This document shows positions 1 through 11,169 of a DNA stretch of 64,000 bases, in pieces. Source of the DNA: Halichondria panicea (taxonomy: Eukaryota; Porifera; Demospongiae; Suberitida; Halichondriidae); the NCBI RefSeq assembly GCF_963675165.1, contig NC_087377.1, positions 6,279,122-6,343,121 on the forward strand. The letters run 5' to 3'. How positions within the stretch are numbered: position 1 is the first letter of the stretch; each line of letters opens with the position of its first letter. The notes beneath the pieces are model-generated. The model was not told the origin of the DNA, made no database searches, and worked only from the letters and a program-made list of their open reading frames with translations. The position numbers were made by a program, and so were the translations under genes.

Positions 1-104
1 TTGGCAAAAATCACTTAAATAAAGAGCATGTGATGCTTCATTTACTATTCTCGGGACAGAAACGCTATAAACTCGACATTGTTGACTTCGCTTGACAGAT
101 TGTT

Positions 105-470
105 ACCGTATATATCGGACACTTCTAATTACCCCGGACACTCTTTTGGGCAAATTTTCGTTGTTCTAATACAACGGACACTCCAGTGCTTTAATATTAC
201 GGACAATATAATTATACCTTAAAAAGTTGAGTTACATTCATAGACGGCAAGTAAGACTTAGAAGATAGCTTTAGCTAGTTTTAGATATAGCTAGTGCAAC
301 TATTCAGTCGCACACTGTTCTATTAAACATAGTTAGCTCGCATGCAGCTGCTTGCTTGTTCTAATTATTCCAGACACTTCGCATTCTCTATAAAAATCTG
401 TTCCAATTATACCCGGACAATTTCCAAAATAATTATTTTTGCTGTCCGATAAAAGATATGCTGTAGGTGT
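105..470. repeat. Interspersed repeat, copy 1
   Basis: The sequence beginning TACCGTATATATCGGACAC and running through blocks such as 'cactcttttgggcaa' and 'gttctaatacaac' recurs at about 62462-62825 with the same order of blocks, including the 'agttagctcgcatgcagctg' segment. A third fragment of its start is near 58735. No open reading frame is evident. The TACCGTATA start resembles the tip of the CCGTATAG MITE family, so it may be a longer relative, but that is inference. Confidence 0.55.
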
Positions 471-857
471 TACACTCTTCTTAGACTTAGTCCTCTGTGT
501 GTTGTGTTGTTAGGTCTAGTTTTAGTAATAGGAGCTCTAACTCTCTCAACAACATCTGTAAAGGCAAAGTTGATTCAGCAAATATGCTAGGCATTCGGTT
601 GTCGGACCTCCTACGATTAGAAATCAATAGTATAATTGTGTAATAAGGGATTAATAGCACCGATATTGTACTCTTAACCTTAATTACTACAATTATTATA
701 TATACACGTACGTATGACTGTAATTGTACAGGCCTCGAATAAAAGCCATTAACTAGCAAATTTAAAGCACTATACGGTAGTTAATTGAGTAAAATAGAAG
801 CTACATAAGTACGAAAGGCATATAATTATTGTACTCTTACCCTCACTACATTATTAT

Positions 858-1068
858 TACCGTATAGCGGGTAATTTTCGGGGGACAAAATATTCGTGGT
901 TCAGCAATATTGAGACATTTCGTGGATAATATTTTCGTGGTTGCTGCTTGGATTGTAGGTAAAGGTAGGCAAGGTCGCTTCATTCATGGGTAAAATATTC
1001 GTGGTCACACCTCCAACCACGAAAACCACGAATATTTTAACCCCACGAAAATTACCAGCTATACGGTA
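858..1068. mobile_element. MITE, CCGTATAG family, TA target duplication
   Basis: A foldback element starts CCGTATAGCGGG at 860 and ends with the inverted tip CTATACGG at 1066, flanked by TA on both sides (858-859, 1067-1068). The inner arms contain inverted runs such as 'attcgtggt' and 'accacgaat'. Relatives occur at 20106-20315 and 60905-61130. TA duplication and size suit a Tc1/mariner-type non-autonomous element; superfamily is inferred. Confidence 0.75.
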
Positions 1069-1738
1069 TTATACATATAATACGTATAGCTAGAAATTTC
1101 TGCAGCCCAAACATTCTGGGAATAGCTGTAAAATTTTTGACAGCCCATTCAGTGGACTCCTGTGTCTTTTTGGGAACAATAGTGTAACAAGCTGTTCTTT
1201 GCTCTTGCTTTGTTTAAAAACGACCTTACCTCGAATCTAATTTGCGGTTCTTTTAATTGTCTCGAGGATAATTATAATGAATAATTTGATCTGCTCTCTA
1301 TATACGTGTAATCTGCCAAACCACACCCAAAACATCCGGCTGTAATGAAAACCTAGTTTGGGGTATATACATGTAGCCAGCATTGGCCAGTGTACGGTAT
1401 AGCGAGTGGCCGTACTTCGGGGTGAGTTATGTGCAGTAAACATCTAGCTATAGCAATCCATGCCAAACCAAATGGCCGATATATCGAGGTGGCTGTACTT
1501 TAGAGGGCCGGAATAGCGAGAGTCTACTGTACCGCATTTGTTTTAAGTTGAATAATTCGCCCATAATATTATAGTACTGCTTTTCGTACATATTTCTGGG
1601 GGTGCTATATTTAGGCCATACCAAATTGATCTTATGTACGTTTCACGGACATTATTTTAATAGACCAAGGGAGGCAGGCCAAAAAAGTTATCATAAACAC
1701 ACCACTTGTTACTACGTCCTAAATAGAGGTCAAACCAT

Positions 1739-1796
1739 AGCCTCGATTCCACTCCAGGCCACTAGAAATGTACGCGGCCTGTAATCGAGGATAGTA
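1739..1796. mobile_element. Short foldback element, TAGCCTCGA family
   Basis: Inverted ends 'tagcctcgattccactccag' and 'ggcctgtaatcgaggata' enclose a small loop. This is one of about a dozen members in the window (see 18995-19976, 25280-25328, 28608-28655, 29908-29965, 30995-31055, 44312-44347, 50734-50828, 53165-53285). Confidence 0.6.
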
Positions 1797-2312
1797 GAGT
1801 ATCAGTAACCTGTGACCGGCCCTCTAAATATGCGACACCAGGGCTTCAACATAATTTTTCAGCCTCTAAAAGAACCGACCCTCTAGCTGGCTTCGTAATA
1901 ATTTTTTAAGTGTGTCGAAAATTAAGTTATGTCAATATTAATTGAGCTGCAGTATTTTTTCTTATCTGGCACAACCTAGCGTACCTAGACATAGATTTTA
2001 CTTGAATGATCATTTACCGGTAGGGTACTTCTTCATCCTTCTGAATTTCACTCGGCCTCCACACTGCACTGTGTGTACATCCGTCCTTGAATCCAACACC
2101 TGTACTGTACCAGATCTGCAGAGCTGCCACTTCCCTCAGGGATCCCTGAGTGAAGTGCAAGTGCGGCCTGGGTGGCCTGGGATCGAGGCTTAGAGCAGCC
2201 CATGCACAAAAGAAGGGCGGCTAATTTATGAGACTAGGACTCTACTTAGATTTTCCTCACTGTTTTAGTTTTTTGTTTCTAATATCTGAGCAGACCGAGA
2301 GCCTAGGGCAGA

Positions 2313-5300
2313 ATGTTCCTTAAATCATTCAGAATAAAGTCTAATAGTGCTGTAAAGGGTTCAGTAAGGTGAGACCTGGCTTCTGAATAGGGCATTCTGC
2401 AGATTTGATTTGTACGTTATTTTCTAGGAAGCAACTGAAAAGAGAAGTTTCAGAGCAGTATCCCTTACTACCTGGGGAGGTATTGGACACAGTCTTGCCA
2501 TCAAAAGCGGGCTTACACTGTGTGAAGTACGAGAGCGGGAAGAATGACACTGTGTCAGTGTACTATGTTATGGACAACAATCCAATCTTCTTTGTGCATA
2601 ATGGAAAACTGTTTCCGACCGGTAAGCCAAATATACAGGGCTAGGACAGGGTCTATATCAAGAATGGCTAGAAGTTACATGTACAAAATGTTAAACCCTG
2701 TAATCTGTGGAATTGTTGTTTCTTTTATATATGTATACACATAAATATATAATGTAAAATAATTATATATATATATACACCTGTACGGACCTTTAATATA
2801 GTTTCATTTGCTACTCATTCTAGTGTACACTTTGTGGAGTCACCCTCAACTCGTCAAATGTGTTGCAACCAGTGCCTTTGTTGTGAAAAAACTAATGGAT
2901 GGAGCTGGTATGTTCTAGCTGTTACTTCAGTTACTTGTAAATCATTAAAGCTATGCTAATTTTTTAGACCTAATGCTACCTGGTGTTTGTACTGAAAAGG
3001 ATGGTGGGTTCTCTCTTTCTGGTATTACTGTAGGCCAGCCTCTAGCAGTCAACGTAGTGGGAAACAGGTACATTGTAAAAGATTAAACTCCACCTACAAT
3101 CATGGTTTCATCTAGTGGGGGGATGGGGTGAACCTTCCCCCCCAAAAATGTTGTAGAATAATGACATCGTACTACATGTCATCATGCACATTAGCAATTA
3201 TAAGGTAGATCTGCTGTGATGTGTTAGGTTAAGCATGATGTAATCAACAAAAGTGGGAGTAGCCAAACATTTTGCGACGCACTTACGTACGCCCAAATCT
3301 CCCCCCCCCCCCCCCCCCAATTTTTTTATCCTAGATGAAACCCTGACAATATGCTAGATTCATAGGCTGCATACTATACATAATTCCCACTATTGTGTGT
3401 AGGTGTGCGGTTGCTGTGGGCGTTTCACTCATCTCCAGTGAACAAATTGTATCTAGTCGAATGAGGGGCAAAGCACTAGAAGTGTTGCACATTTATGGGG
3501 ATCACTTATGGTAATTATAAATAACGTACATGTCGCTGTTCTATTTATACCGTGTACGTCTATGTCTGCATTACATTTTACAATTTGATACATGTAGGTC
3601 CGCAGGCACTAAGCAAGAGCTACCTGTTACTCCCTACATCATGGAGGTGAGAGTTAATGAAAAACTTGGAGAGAAGTATACCCCAAAAATGGGGCGGAGT
3701 GACTGTGGTGTTTCTGAATCAGCTGAAGAGATAGTAACAGCGACAGGTTTACCAGTATGTACCATAGGGAATGATCAAGAGGTAAGTATAATTATTTTGA
3801 GTGAGTACGGTAGTATTTGTTGACAAGGTTTTTTAAGACAGAGATACATGCACGTATGAGTATTAAAGTATTAGAGCTACAATGTAGTTTGGAGCCAGAT
3901 ACGTACATGCATATACATGCATGTACGTTCTACTGTACATGTACATACGTACAGTAAAACCTCACTAATCCGAATCAGGGTTTCATACAGGATTTTTAGC
4001 CAAGGGGGGGAAATGACGACGGCCGTACGCCGTTGAAAATTTGAGGGTCTGAGGGGCAGCCCCCGGAGAAAATGTGGCAGTCATTTGGAGGTTTTTGTGT
4101 TTAAAACTATTAGTCTAGTTTTAACTGTTCTTACTGCATTGTACACCTTCAACTCACCTGAAAAAAACATTTTGTTTAGCAAAGCAGAAAGGTACTCAAA
4201 TTGACCTCTAGTGTGTGTACAGAGCCTATGGCCCCATTATGTACATACACTGCTTATGTTGTAAGGTTTAAATTTCAAAGGGTATCATATAATAATAATT
4301 GTATAGATCTACACTGCAGTCATGCATTTTGTACGGTGGCCCTGGAGGTCGCGTCATGCGCCAATGGTGCAAGGCCAATGTTTGTAACCTTTGACCTCCA
4401 GCTATGCGCCAATATCCAAACGCCATACGCGGACTGCCAATGTGTGTGACCTTTGACCTCTTGGCAAGCGCCAATGTCTAATGTCCCATGTGCCAATCGC
4501 CACTCTGACCGAGGTGGAATATTAATTTTTGATGCCTGGTGTCTAATAATGCAGCTGCTTCATCAGGGACATCAAACTCCTCTATGGCCCATAGTATGGG
4601 CATCACTTATCCATTTCAATCCAACTTATACATATTATAATAATTTTCAGCCTAGTGTGATAATACATAAATGAAGGTAAGAACTGGGTTAACCAAGAAC
4701 TGTGACAATGGCCATAGCAAGTGACTACAACAAATAATCCAATGGCTGCTTGTACGATCTTGTTCTGTAGATTGTAAATCCAACCAGTCAGTTCCAGGAG
4801 TTGATAAAGGTCATCTGATCTGCAGGTACTCAGGGTGGGCATCCACCTAGTCAATGGATTCTGCACAAAATGGAGATACTTCCCCCACACGTACAGCAAA
4901 GTACAACAGACATTTTTTGACAACTAAACAATGCTGTACAGCATACATCCGGCCTGTCGATAGCATCTACTATACTTTTACATCCACGTAACTCTCTGTG
5001 AATAATTATACATAGTAAACCCACCTGTAGATTTTAAGAACCACATGTGAATGTACGTACCTCAATCGCAACTTGTACTTTGAAGAAAAAGTACAACTTG
5101 TACTCTAACTTGACAGGGAGGAGAGTACAAATATATAGCTGCTTCCTACGTTATGCCTATGGTTGTCATAAACCTAGGGACCATTAACTTACACAGTGGG
5201 CTAAAGACAGTCTCAGCTCAGAGCGCAGTCTTTAACTTTATAATAATAGATCACACGTGGGTCAAAGTTCATGATACATTGGCAATCGGCTAATGGCGTT

Positions 5301-8300
5301 TGGACATTGGCGCATATCTTGAGGTCAAAGGTCAAGACACATTGGCGCATCTGGAGGTCAAAGGTCACAACATTGGCGATGCATCATTGGTGCATGACGC
5401 GACCTCCAGGGCCACCGTAATTTTGTGTATGTATAATCTCCTGTCTGAACTTTTGAACTATACCATGTGCTAGATTGGATATACATGTATGCACTCCTGA
5501 TGTATGTAAGAGGCTTTTTCTCAACTGATTTGACTGATACACAGAGAATAATCATTATAAATAGTTACATGTAGATCGATCTGAATGACTGTACAATTTG
5601 ATATGACATCATTAATTTTTCATATTTCCAGGGGGGGGAATTTTGGCTAGGGGTGCAGGGAAATCCCAGGGTGCCCCCTCTGTATGAAACCCTGCAAATA
5701 CAGCTGGACCAGACCCCATCCGAATACATGAAATTTCTAGATTAACGAATGTCATTAATTGATTTGAATATCACACTTGTGTACATGCATGTATTAGTAC
5801 TGTGGCCAGATGGGAAGCTATCATAGTCTTTTATCTCAACTTTCTCTCCAATACAGTGAGTCTTGCGTTTTCTTTGCATGCAGTGTTCATTGTATTGTGC
5901 GAGGTATTGAGCAGTTTAATAATAAAATCAAGTTAGAGTGTGCATGCGCAGTAGTCTATTCTACTGACAGCCCTTCCTCTTTTTCACTTTTCCATTTTGT
6001 CTGGATTTGCGAGGTTTTACTGTAACTAGTATATACATATACAGTTATATGCAGTTGAATTATGCAATTTTAACATTAATTTTGCCTGTTTTTTAACTAG
6101 AGTAGTGAAGAATTGGTGAAAGTGAAGATTGATGACAAGACGACTACCTATTCAGATTCTGCAGTGACTGTAGAAGACTTTCCTGGTGACACTGGAGAGG
6201 CATCTGGAGGTATGCATGGACTTTACAAGTTCCATGCCGTAATTGTCAATGCATACACATTGTAATGACAGTATAACATTCACTTACGTAGGTCTATTAC
6301 TTAATGAAGCTAGTATTGTTGACGAGACGTCTTATGATTCTGAACCAGAGATAGACATGGATGAACTGTTGCTGGAATGTTTTCTAAAAACAATAAAGTC
6401 AGTAGTGAAACCCGAGGATCTCCCTTTATTGACCAGCACACTGTATGGCTCGTACATGAGACAAAGCTGGTAAGTCAGAGACAAAGCTGGTAAGTCAGTG
6501 TAGAGTATGTTTGTAGTGGTGACTCAATTCGTACATGTACCCTGTTGGTGGTTACAGTCCAAGCGATTTGATTCTTGAAATCAAAAAATCGTCTTATAAA
6601 AAGGTACGCTTATCTGTTGGACTACCATTAATTAATGTATTATTACTAAGGCCACTAACTTTTAACGTAGGTATCCAAGTTCCTTTCTAGCTTGGTCAGT
6701 AAGGGAGTCATAGAGATCAGTAGTGAAGATGGAGCTGATTCAGTCACCAGCATCAACAGTGATCATGAACTGTAAGTTTAATAAATGGTCCTGAAGATCT
6801 GATAAATGATTGTTACTGTCTGTATTACTGTCTGCATATAATTATAGACTGCATAATTTTCGACCTGTATTGACAAAAGGTTCCAGACCCAAAACAAAAG
6901 AAGCAGTCGTAACTAGAGCAAACGTGAGCCATTAGTTTCACGAAAAATTAATGCATATTGTATACCGGTAACATAATGCGATTTGCCTCTAAGTTTTGAC
7001 GTGCTTTTTCAGACCATCACGGTGGAAGAGGTGTGGTCTCCTTTCCAGTCAGTGTCACCACTCTTCTCCCCCCAAGGTGTTTATAAAAGCTCCACGGTGT
7101 CATCCTCTGATGTTAGAGAAATAGTTACCAAGTATGTCAAAAACAACCAACTTGTAAGCCAGGACAATACACAGTGAGTATAAATTATAAAGTCATAAAA
7201 TAACCCCCCAAATTAGCTATTTTAGTGCCCTTTTCGTTTGCATTTCGATCTTCTTCATGTATACAATCATGTATGTTATACCCAGGATTGTGGGTGTTAA
7301 TGTTAATCCAGTTTTATCAAGAGCTCTCAAACTGAAAGTTAACATCACTTCTCTGAGCTGGAAGCAACTATTTTCTGAGTGAGTATTATTTACATGTAGA
7401 TATCATCTTATCTTTATCAACAGGGTATTTAATCAAATGAGGCCTTCTTTTATCATTCGTCAGGGGAGTAGAGAAACTCTTGTGAAGTAAGCTCTCTTTG
7501 CTTAGGTTAGCCTATTATTTTTTTTACTGTTTTCTTTCAGGAATAACCTTCCCAAAGTGAAATTAACAGTTTGTCGTCGTGCCAATAAAACAGTAACTTT
7601 AGTGGACAACCTTGATACGTACGGCATCCCTGCCACTGAGTTTTCTCAGAAAATACAGAGACAAGCAGCTTGTCACTCAGCAGGTGGAGTTTTTCATCTT
7701 ATAGTTACATGTACATGTTAATCAGTGTAATGTGTTTCCAGTGCAAACAGCTGCTGGAGCGTCCGGTTCACAAGTGTTGATCCAAGGGAACCAAGTGAAG
7801 ACAATTGTCAGGATACTTGAAGGTATAATTGTGTACTCCGAATGATTTAAGTACTGTGTGGACACGAAAAGTGAGGCAGAAATCTAATTGGTTAGAGTAC
7901 AACATATGTACGTACTAGGAACGCAGTTACAGTATGATTACCAGAGAGAGGAGGTATGACATGTACGAGTCGCAGAAAATGTTTGAGGCCCACACTCCTT
8001 ATTATCTCCATGTCAAAGTTCAATTGCTTGTTATGTGCCAAACAAAAGCACTGGGCTATTTATTATAGCTGCCAAGAGTTAGCTTCCAAGAATCTGATTT
8101 GTGCACGTGAGTGATGTAATCTATTAAGAAGTAGATTACATCACCTACACTTGAATTGGTCAGTTTGCAAATTCCAAGCCCATGACAGATACAGGAAGTC
8201 ACGTTACTCTCCGCATACATCTGATATACAGTATGCCTACTTTCGATCAGAGGAGGTTCGACACGGTCAAAAGGTCATTATAATGAATTAGTCACATGCT

Positions 8301-9138
8301 CTATGTTTCTAATGGAGATTCAATCTGATGCTGATCATCGATGTACCCCAGATTTTTCATCATTTTGATCAGTTCTCTTGATTCTTCAGACAAAATAATA
8401 ACAATCAATCCGATGTACCCCTCAGGTATATCAGTAGGAAGCGAGAAATTCTATTGAGCTCTACACCACGCCCATTTTCACCAACGCTTTGGAAATGCAT
8501 GAAGTATAGCAGTGTTTACAAGCATTAGTAGCCTTCAAAGATGTTGCTTAGACTTAGCCTTACATGTAGTTCTTTTACATCAAAAAAAGTTTCTTAAAAC
8601 TATTAATGTGCTTTCAAACGATTAAATTGCGTTTTGCGTGACGCATTGTATTCAAAGGTCAGGAATGCAATATGCACTGGGTCCAAAGGTCAGGAATGCA
8701 GTACGCAATAATTTTCTAGTGTCATTATATCCTTGACCCTGTCGAACCTCCTCTGACGTTCGATACTCTCTCTCTCTCTTGACATTAGCTATTACACTTA
8801 TCAATTCAGCTTCAGAATCTTCAGGAGGGATGTCTAGAGTTACCATGAGTATCACTTCGTTTGATGTGCTATTGAACTTTGACCTGGATATAATAAGGAA
8901 TGTGAGCCTTAAACACTTCCTGCAACTCGCAGATGTCGTACCTCATGCATGATATGATATGATTTTAGTACAAAGGTTTCATTTTGAACTGCCATTAAAT
9001 GCTGTGCATGCACTGAATATAATGATAGTCTCTATGATCTCTAAAGGATATGGACTTCCAGTGAGACTAATGGAATCTCAAGATAATGTTAAACCCTCCA
9101 AGAATGCAAAAAGGAAAGGGAAAGGTAGCCAGAATTAA
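2313..9138 (+). CDS. EIF2D: Eukaryotic translation initiation factor 2D (ligatin), 17 exons
   Basis: eIF2D delivers initiator tRNA to the ribosomal P site in a GTP-independent way and helps recycle 40S subunits; it acts in the cytoplasm. Exons: 2313-2368, 2428-2621, 2824-2907, 2968-3067, 3403-3510, 3598-3781, 6101-6209, 6292-6469, 6558-6603, 6671-6771, 6848-6923, 7013-7173, 7286-7378, 7424-7486, 7541-7683, 7742-7822, 9047-9138. All are bounded by GT-AG introns with matching phases and sum to 1869 nt (622 codons plus stop; human about 584). The start MFLKSFRIKSNSAVKGS matches the family N-terminus. Then come the PUA-like region (DLMLPGV, VGNR-AVAVGV), the SWIB/MDM2-like block (MDELLLECFL, DLPLLTSTLYGS, EIKKSSYKK), and the C-terminal SUI1-like region (KVKLTVCRRANKTVTLVDNL, ATEFSQKIQRQAACH, QVLIQGNQV). 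Transposons fill introns 6 and 16, but the exons look intact. No AATAAA was seen right after the stop. Confidence 0.96.
3104..3342. mobile_element. MITE with poly-C tract in EIF2D intron 4
   Basis: The inverted ends 'ggtttcatctag' (3104-3115) and 'ctagatgaaacc' (3331-3342) bound this small element. Inside is an uninterrupted run of about 18 C at 3301-3318, partly mirrored by G-rich sequence near 3116-3130. It lies wholly within the 3068-3402 intron. Confidence 0.6.
3952..6022. mobile_element. Pogo/Tigger-like DNA element in EIF2D intron 6
   Basis: The tip CAGTAAAACCTC at 3952 is mirrored by GAGGTTTTACTG ending at 6022, and each end is followed outward by TA (3950-3951, 6023-6024). A CAGTA...AACCTC tip with TA duplication is typical of pogo/Tigger-type Tc1/mariner elements. 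No transposase frame is visible, so this copy is non-autonomous. It hosts a second element (3976-5694). Together they expand the intron to 2.3 kb while most other introns in the gene are under 350 bp. Confidence 0.72.
3976..5694. mobile_element. Nested foldback element with 15-bp ends
   Basis: Ends CAGGGTTTCATACAG (3976) and CTGTATGAAACCCTG (ends 5694) are exact inverses. Long internal inverted arms around 4330-4510 and 5260-5425 share the 'gcccatgcgccaatg' type motifs and a 'ggtggccctggaggtcgcgtc' block. No clear target duplication was found, perhaps because the host is itself a repeat. The CAGGG tip resembles hAT ends; assignment is uncertain. Confidence 0.6.
6461..6500 (+). repeat. 20-bp tandem duplication spanning the exon 8 splice donor
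   Basis: The 20-bp unit 'acaaagctggtaagtcagag' occurs twice in a row with one difference at its end. Each copy contains the full exon end and GTAAGT donor, so there are two equivalent donors, after 6469 and after 6489. Only the first keeps the reading frame into exon 9 at 6558. Confidence 0.85.
7937..8950. mobile_element. Nested foldback elements in EIF2D intron 16
   Basis: Outer inverted ends 'gaggaggtatgacatg' near 7948 and 'gatgtcgtacctcatg' near 8931 enclose a second pair, 'gatcagaggaggttcgaca' near 8248 and 'tgtcgaacctcctctgac' near 8740. They belong to the ACCAGAGGAGGTACGAC family found complete at 30363-30489. No coding potential was seen. Confidence 0.55.
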
Positions 9139-10672
9139 TTTGAATTATGCTGTAGCCAGACAGTGCTGCCTGTTCCTTATTCATTCGTAAGAAATGGAAT
9201 TCATAAAATCAGTATTAAGTTGTGGACCATTATTGTATACATGATTTACTATTTGTATTACATGAAAGCACCGCAGGTACTGATATATACTAGCTGTATA
9301 ACATAAGCACCACTATAATTTTGGCGCCAGCTGGGCTGAACACCATTTTGGGGTTCTAAAGACTCAGAAGTGGGATTAATTTTTGGGGCGCATTACGATA
9401 TATAATTATAGAGTTCTATAACTTCTAAGTAAGTTATATCAACAAATGTTGATACGCAAGAGTCTCCAACAGCCTTCAAAGTAAGCAAAACTAGCCATAA
9501 CTCGAGAACGAAGCATTATTTTGCAATACCACAAATTGTAATACAATAAAATGTGACTAGAAGCCTATAGAAACTCTTACTTTCACTTAATTTATCACTG
9601 CACAAGGAGCTGTAGAACTCTATGCACATATGTATACCGTACCTACGCTGCGCATGCGCAACCGAGGCATAAATATTATTGAGGGGAATTGTATCTATTC
9701 TTGATTCACATTATTAAATGATACGGCACCTTCAGTCAAATCAAATTGCAACAAGTATGCATAAACGCTCGATAATTTGTGCAGATATACTATCACTTCT
9801 GTGTAAGAAACATTTTTTTACTTAACATGGCTAACAACGATTCGCGTGGGTGTTGACCACACGCCCCAGTCGGGTCTGCTATTTTGCACGCTTGGCAATA
9901 CTTACCGATTGCTGAGGCAAAATTATATAGCAGTGACATGATAATTGCTGCTCTAAGCCACACCCTATTCAGTAAAGTCCAGGGAACACTACAGTCCGTC
10001 TAGCTGGAGGGGGGGGGGCTACAGCCCCAAAGCCCCGGCCCCCCTGGTGTCCCAAATCCCAAGGGATTGAGGGACACTATAACCTAAATAACAAATGCAC
10101 ATAAAGTCTTTATAGATTCCAAAACCTATTGGCTACTATATGCACTAGCTAAAGCATTGGCATCTCTGTGTCTCATCTGTATGTAGTCTCTATATATTCA
10201 AGTCAACCCTGTTCCAAAGTCAACCCTATTCCACTCAGTTTAATGGACGGTTTTAGTTCCACCCACACAACGGAAACATCCAGCTCCTTCTCCAGCTTTG
10301 CAGCAAACAAGCCCATGCAGCAAGAAACGAGCGGTTCGTACTACTCTCGTAACAATATTTTAATAAGGCCACTCCAAGTGATACTCTGGTTTCTGGTCCA
10401 CCGCCCGCATCAGATTTAGATTTAGATTCGTGGACTAAAGCTTCTTTCTCGAGTTATGGCTAGTTTGACTCACATTGAAGGCTGTTGCAGTCTCTTCAGA
10501 ACCTTTCATAGCATCGCACAAACTTTCTATTCAACATATGAGTTAGCCTTGCACTAAAGTGCTAGCTTTTTGTTAGCTACAATACTCAGAAAATATCTGT
10601 TAAAACACTAGCTAGCAGTAGCCATTTGTAAAATTGATCTCTGGACACACCCTTTAATTATTCCTGTGGATG
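9139..10672. other. Repeat-rich interval between EIF2D and the Gypsy element
   Basis: No host exon could be supported. The interval contains diffuse repeat sequence, a C/G-rich patch at about 10005-10050, and the left end of a Harbinger-like MITE at 10367-10418 (TAA followed by GGCCACTCCAAGTGA), whose full copy is at 50035-50292. Confidence 0.5.
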
Positions 10673-10812
10673 TGTAACGCTTTGGCCTAACTCTTTGACA
10701 GTTGAACAAACATTTAGCACGACTGATCATATTGCATCACACCATGCCATTAATAGTATTCACAAAGACAGGAAGTAAATAGCTAACAATACCATTAATA
10801 GCATAACATATG
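10673..10812 (-). repeat. Gypsy LTR, left copy (3' LTR)
   Basis: About 140 bp matching 17201-17350, with a short deletion after 'gaacaaaca' relative to the right copy. On the minus strand it ends ...GCGTTACA. The left copy may extend about 20 bp further inward (to the TGTAGAGACTGAG start next to 'GGGGGATA' on the minus strand), so the true LTR edge is uncertain. Confidence 0.75.
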
Positions 10813-11169
10813 GTTCTCAGTCTCTACATATCCCCCGGGCGAGCCACTGAAGCCTGACCCCGCAACCACTTGCCAACTTGTTTTTTAGGGGAGTTACTTC
10901 TTAAAGGTTTGGGTGACTTCACATTATTTTGACTCGGTCGGTCTTTGCGATACTGGCGAATTCACCAGTGAATTGGTCGATTTTCGTGAGGCCTTCGGTT
11001 TATCGGGCGGCCAAAACTTGTCGGAGATCTCACCCAGGCACTTTCGTAGTCGATCAAGGGCGACGAGTATTGGTTCTTGTTGTGGCTTGTCGACTCTTTT
11101 TATCCTCGCTGTGTTCGCAGTCAGCTCGGTATGGCAGTCAGCTCGGTATGGTCCGAAGTAAGGTCTATT

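Larger units (their letters stand above)
1..2312. other. Upstream region without a recognised gene
   Basis: No coding exon could be supported here. The stretch holds repeat copies and foldback elements listed separately (about 105-470, 858-1068, 1739-1796), a remnant of the TAGCCTCGA foldback family near 2165-2192, and AT-rich sequence. The last few hundred bases must contain the EIF2D promoter, but no clear TATA box or other core motif was seen. Confidence 0.6.

Noticed and set aside
487..759. 90-codon minus-strand frame near the left edge
   Set aside because: It is hydrophobic and low complexity, has no homology I recognise, and is AT-rich repeat surroundings.
4201..4923. Several 70-106-codon frames in EIF2D intron 6
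   Set aside because: They fall in the nested foldback arms, occur on both strands, and show no domain.
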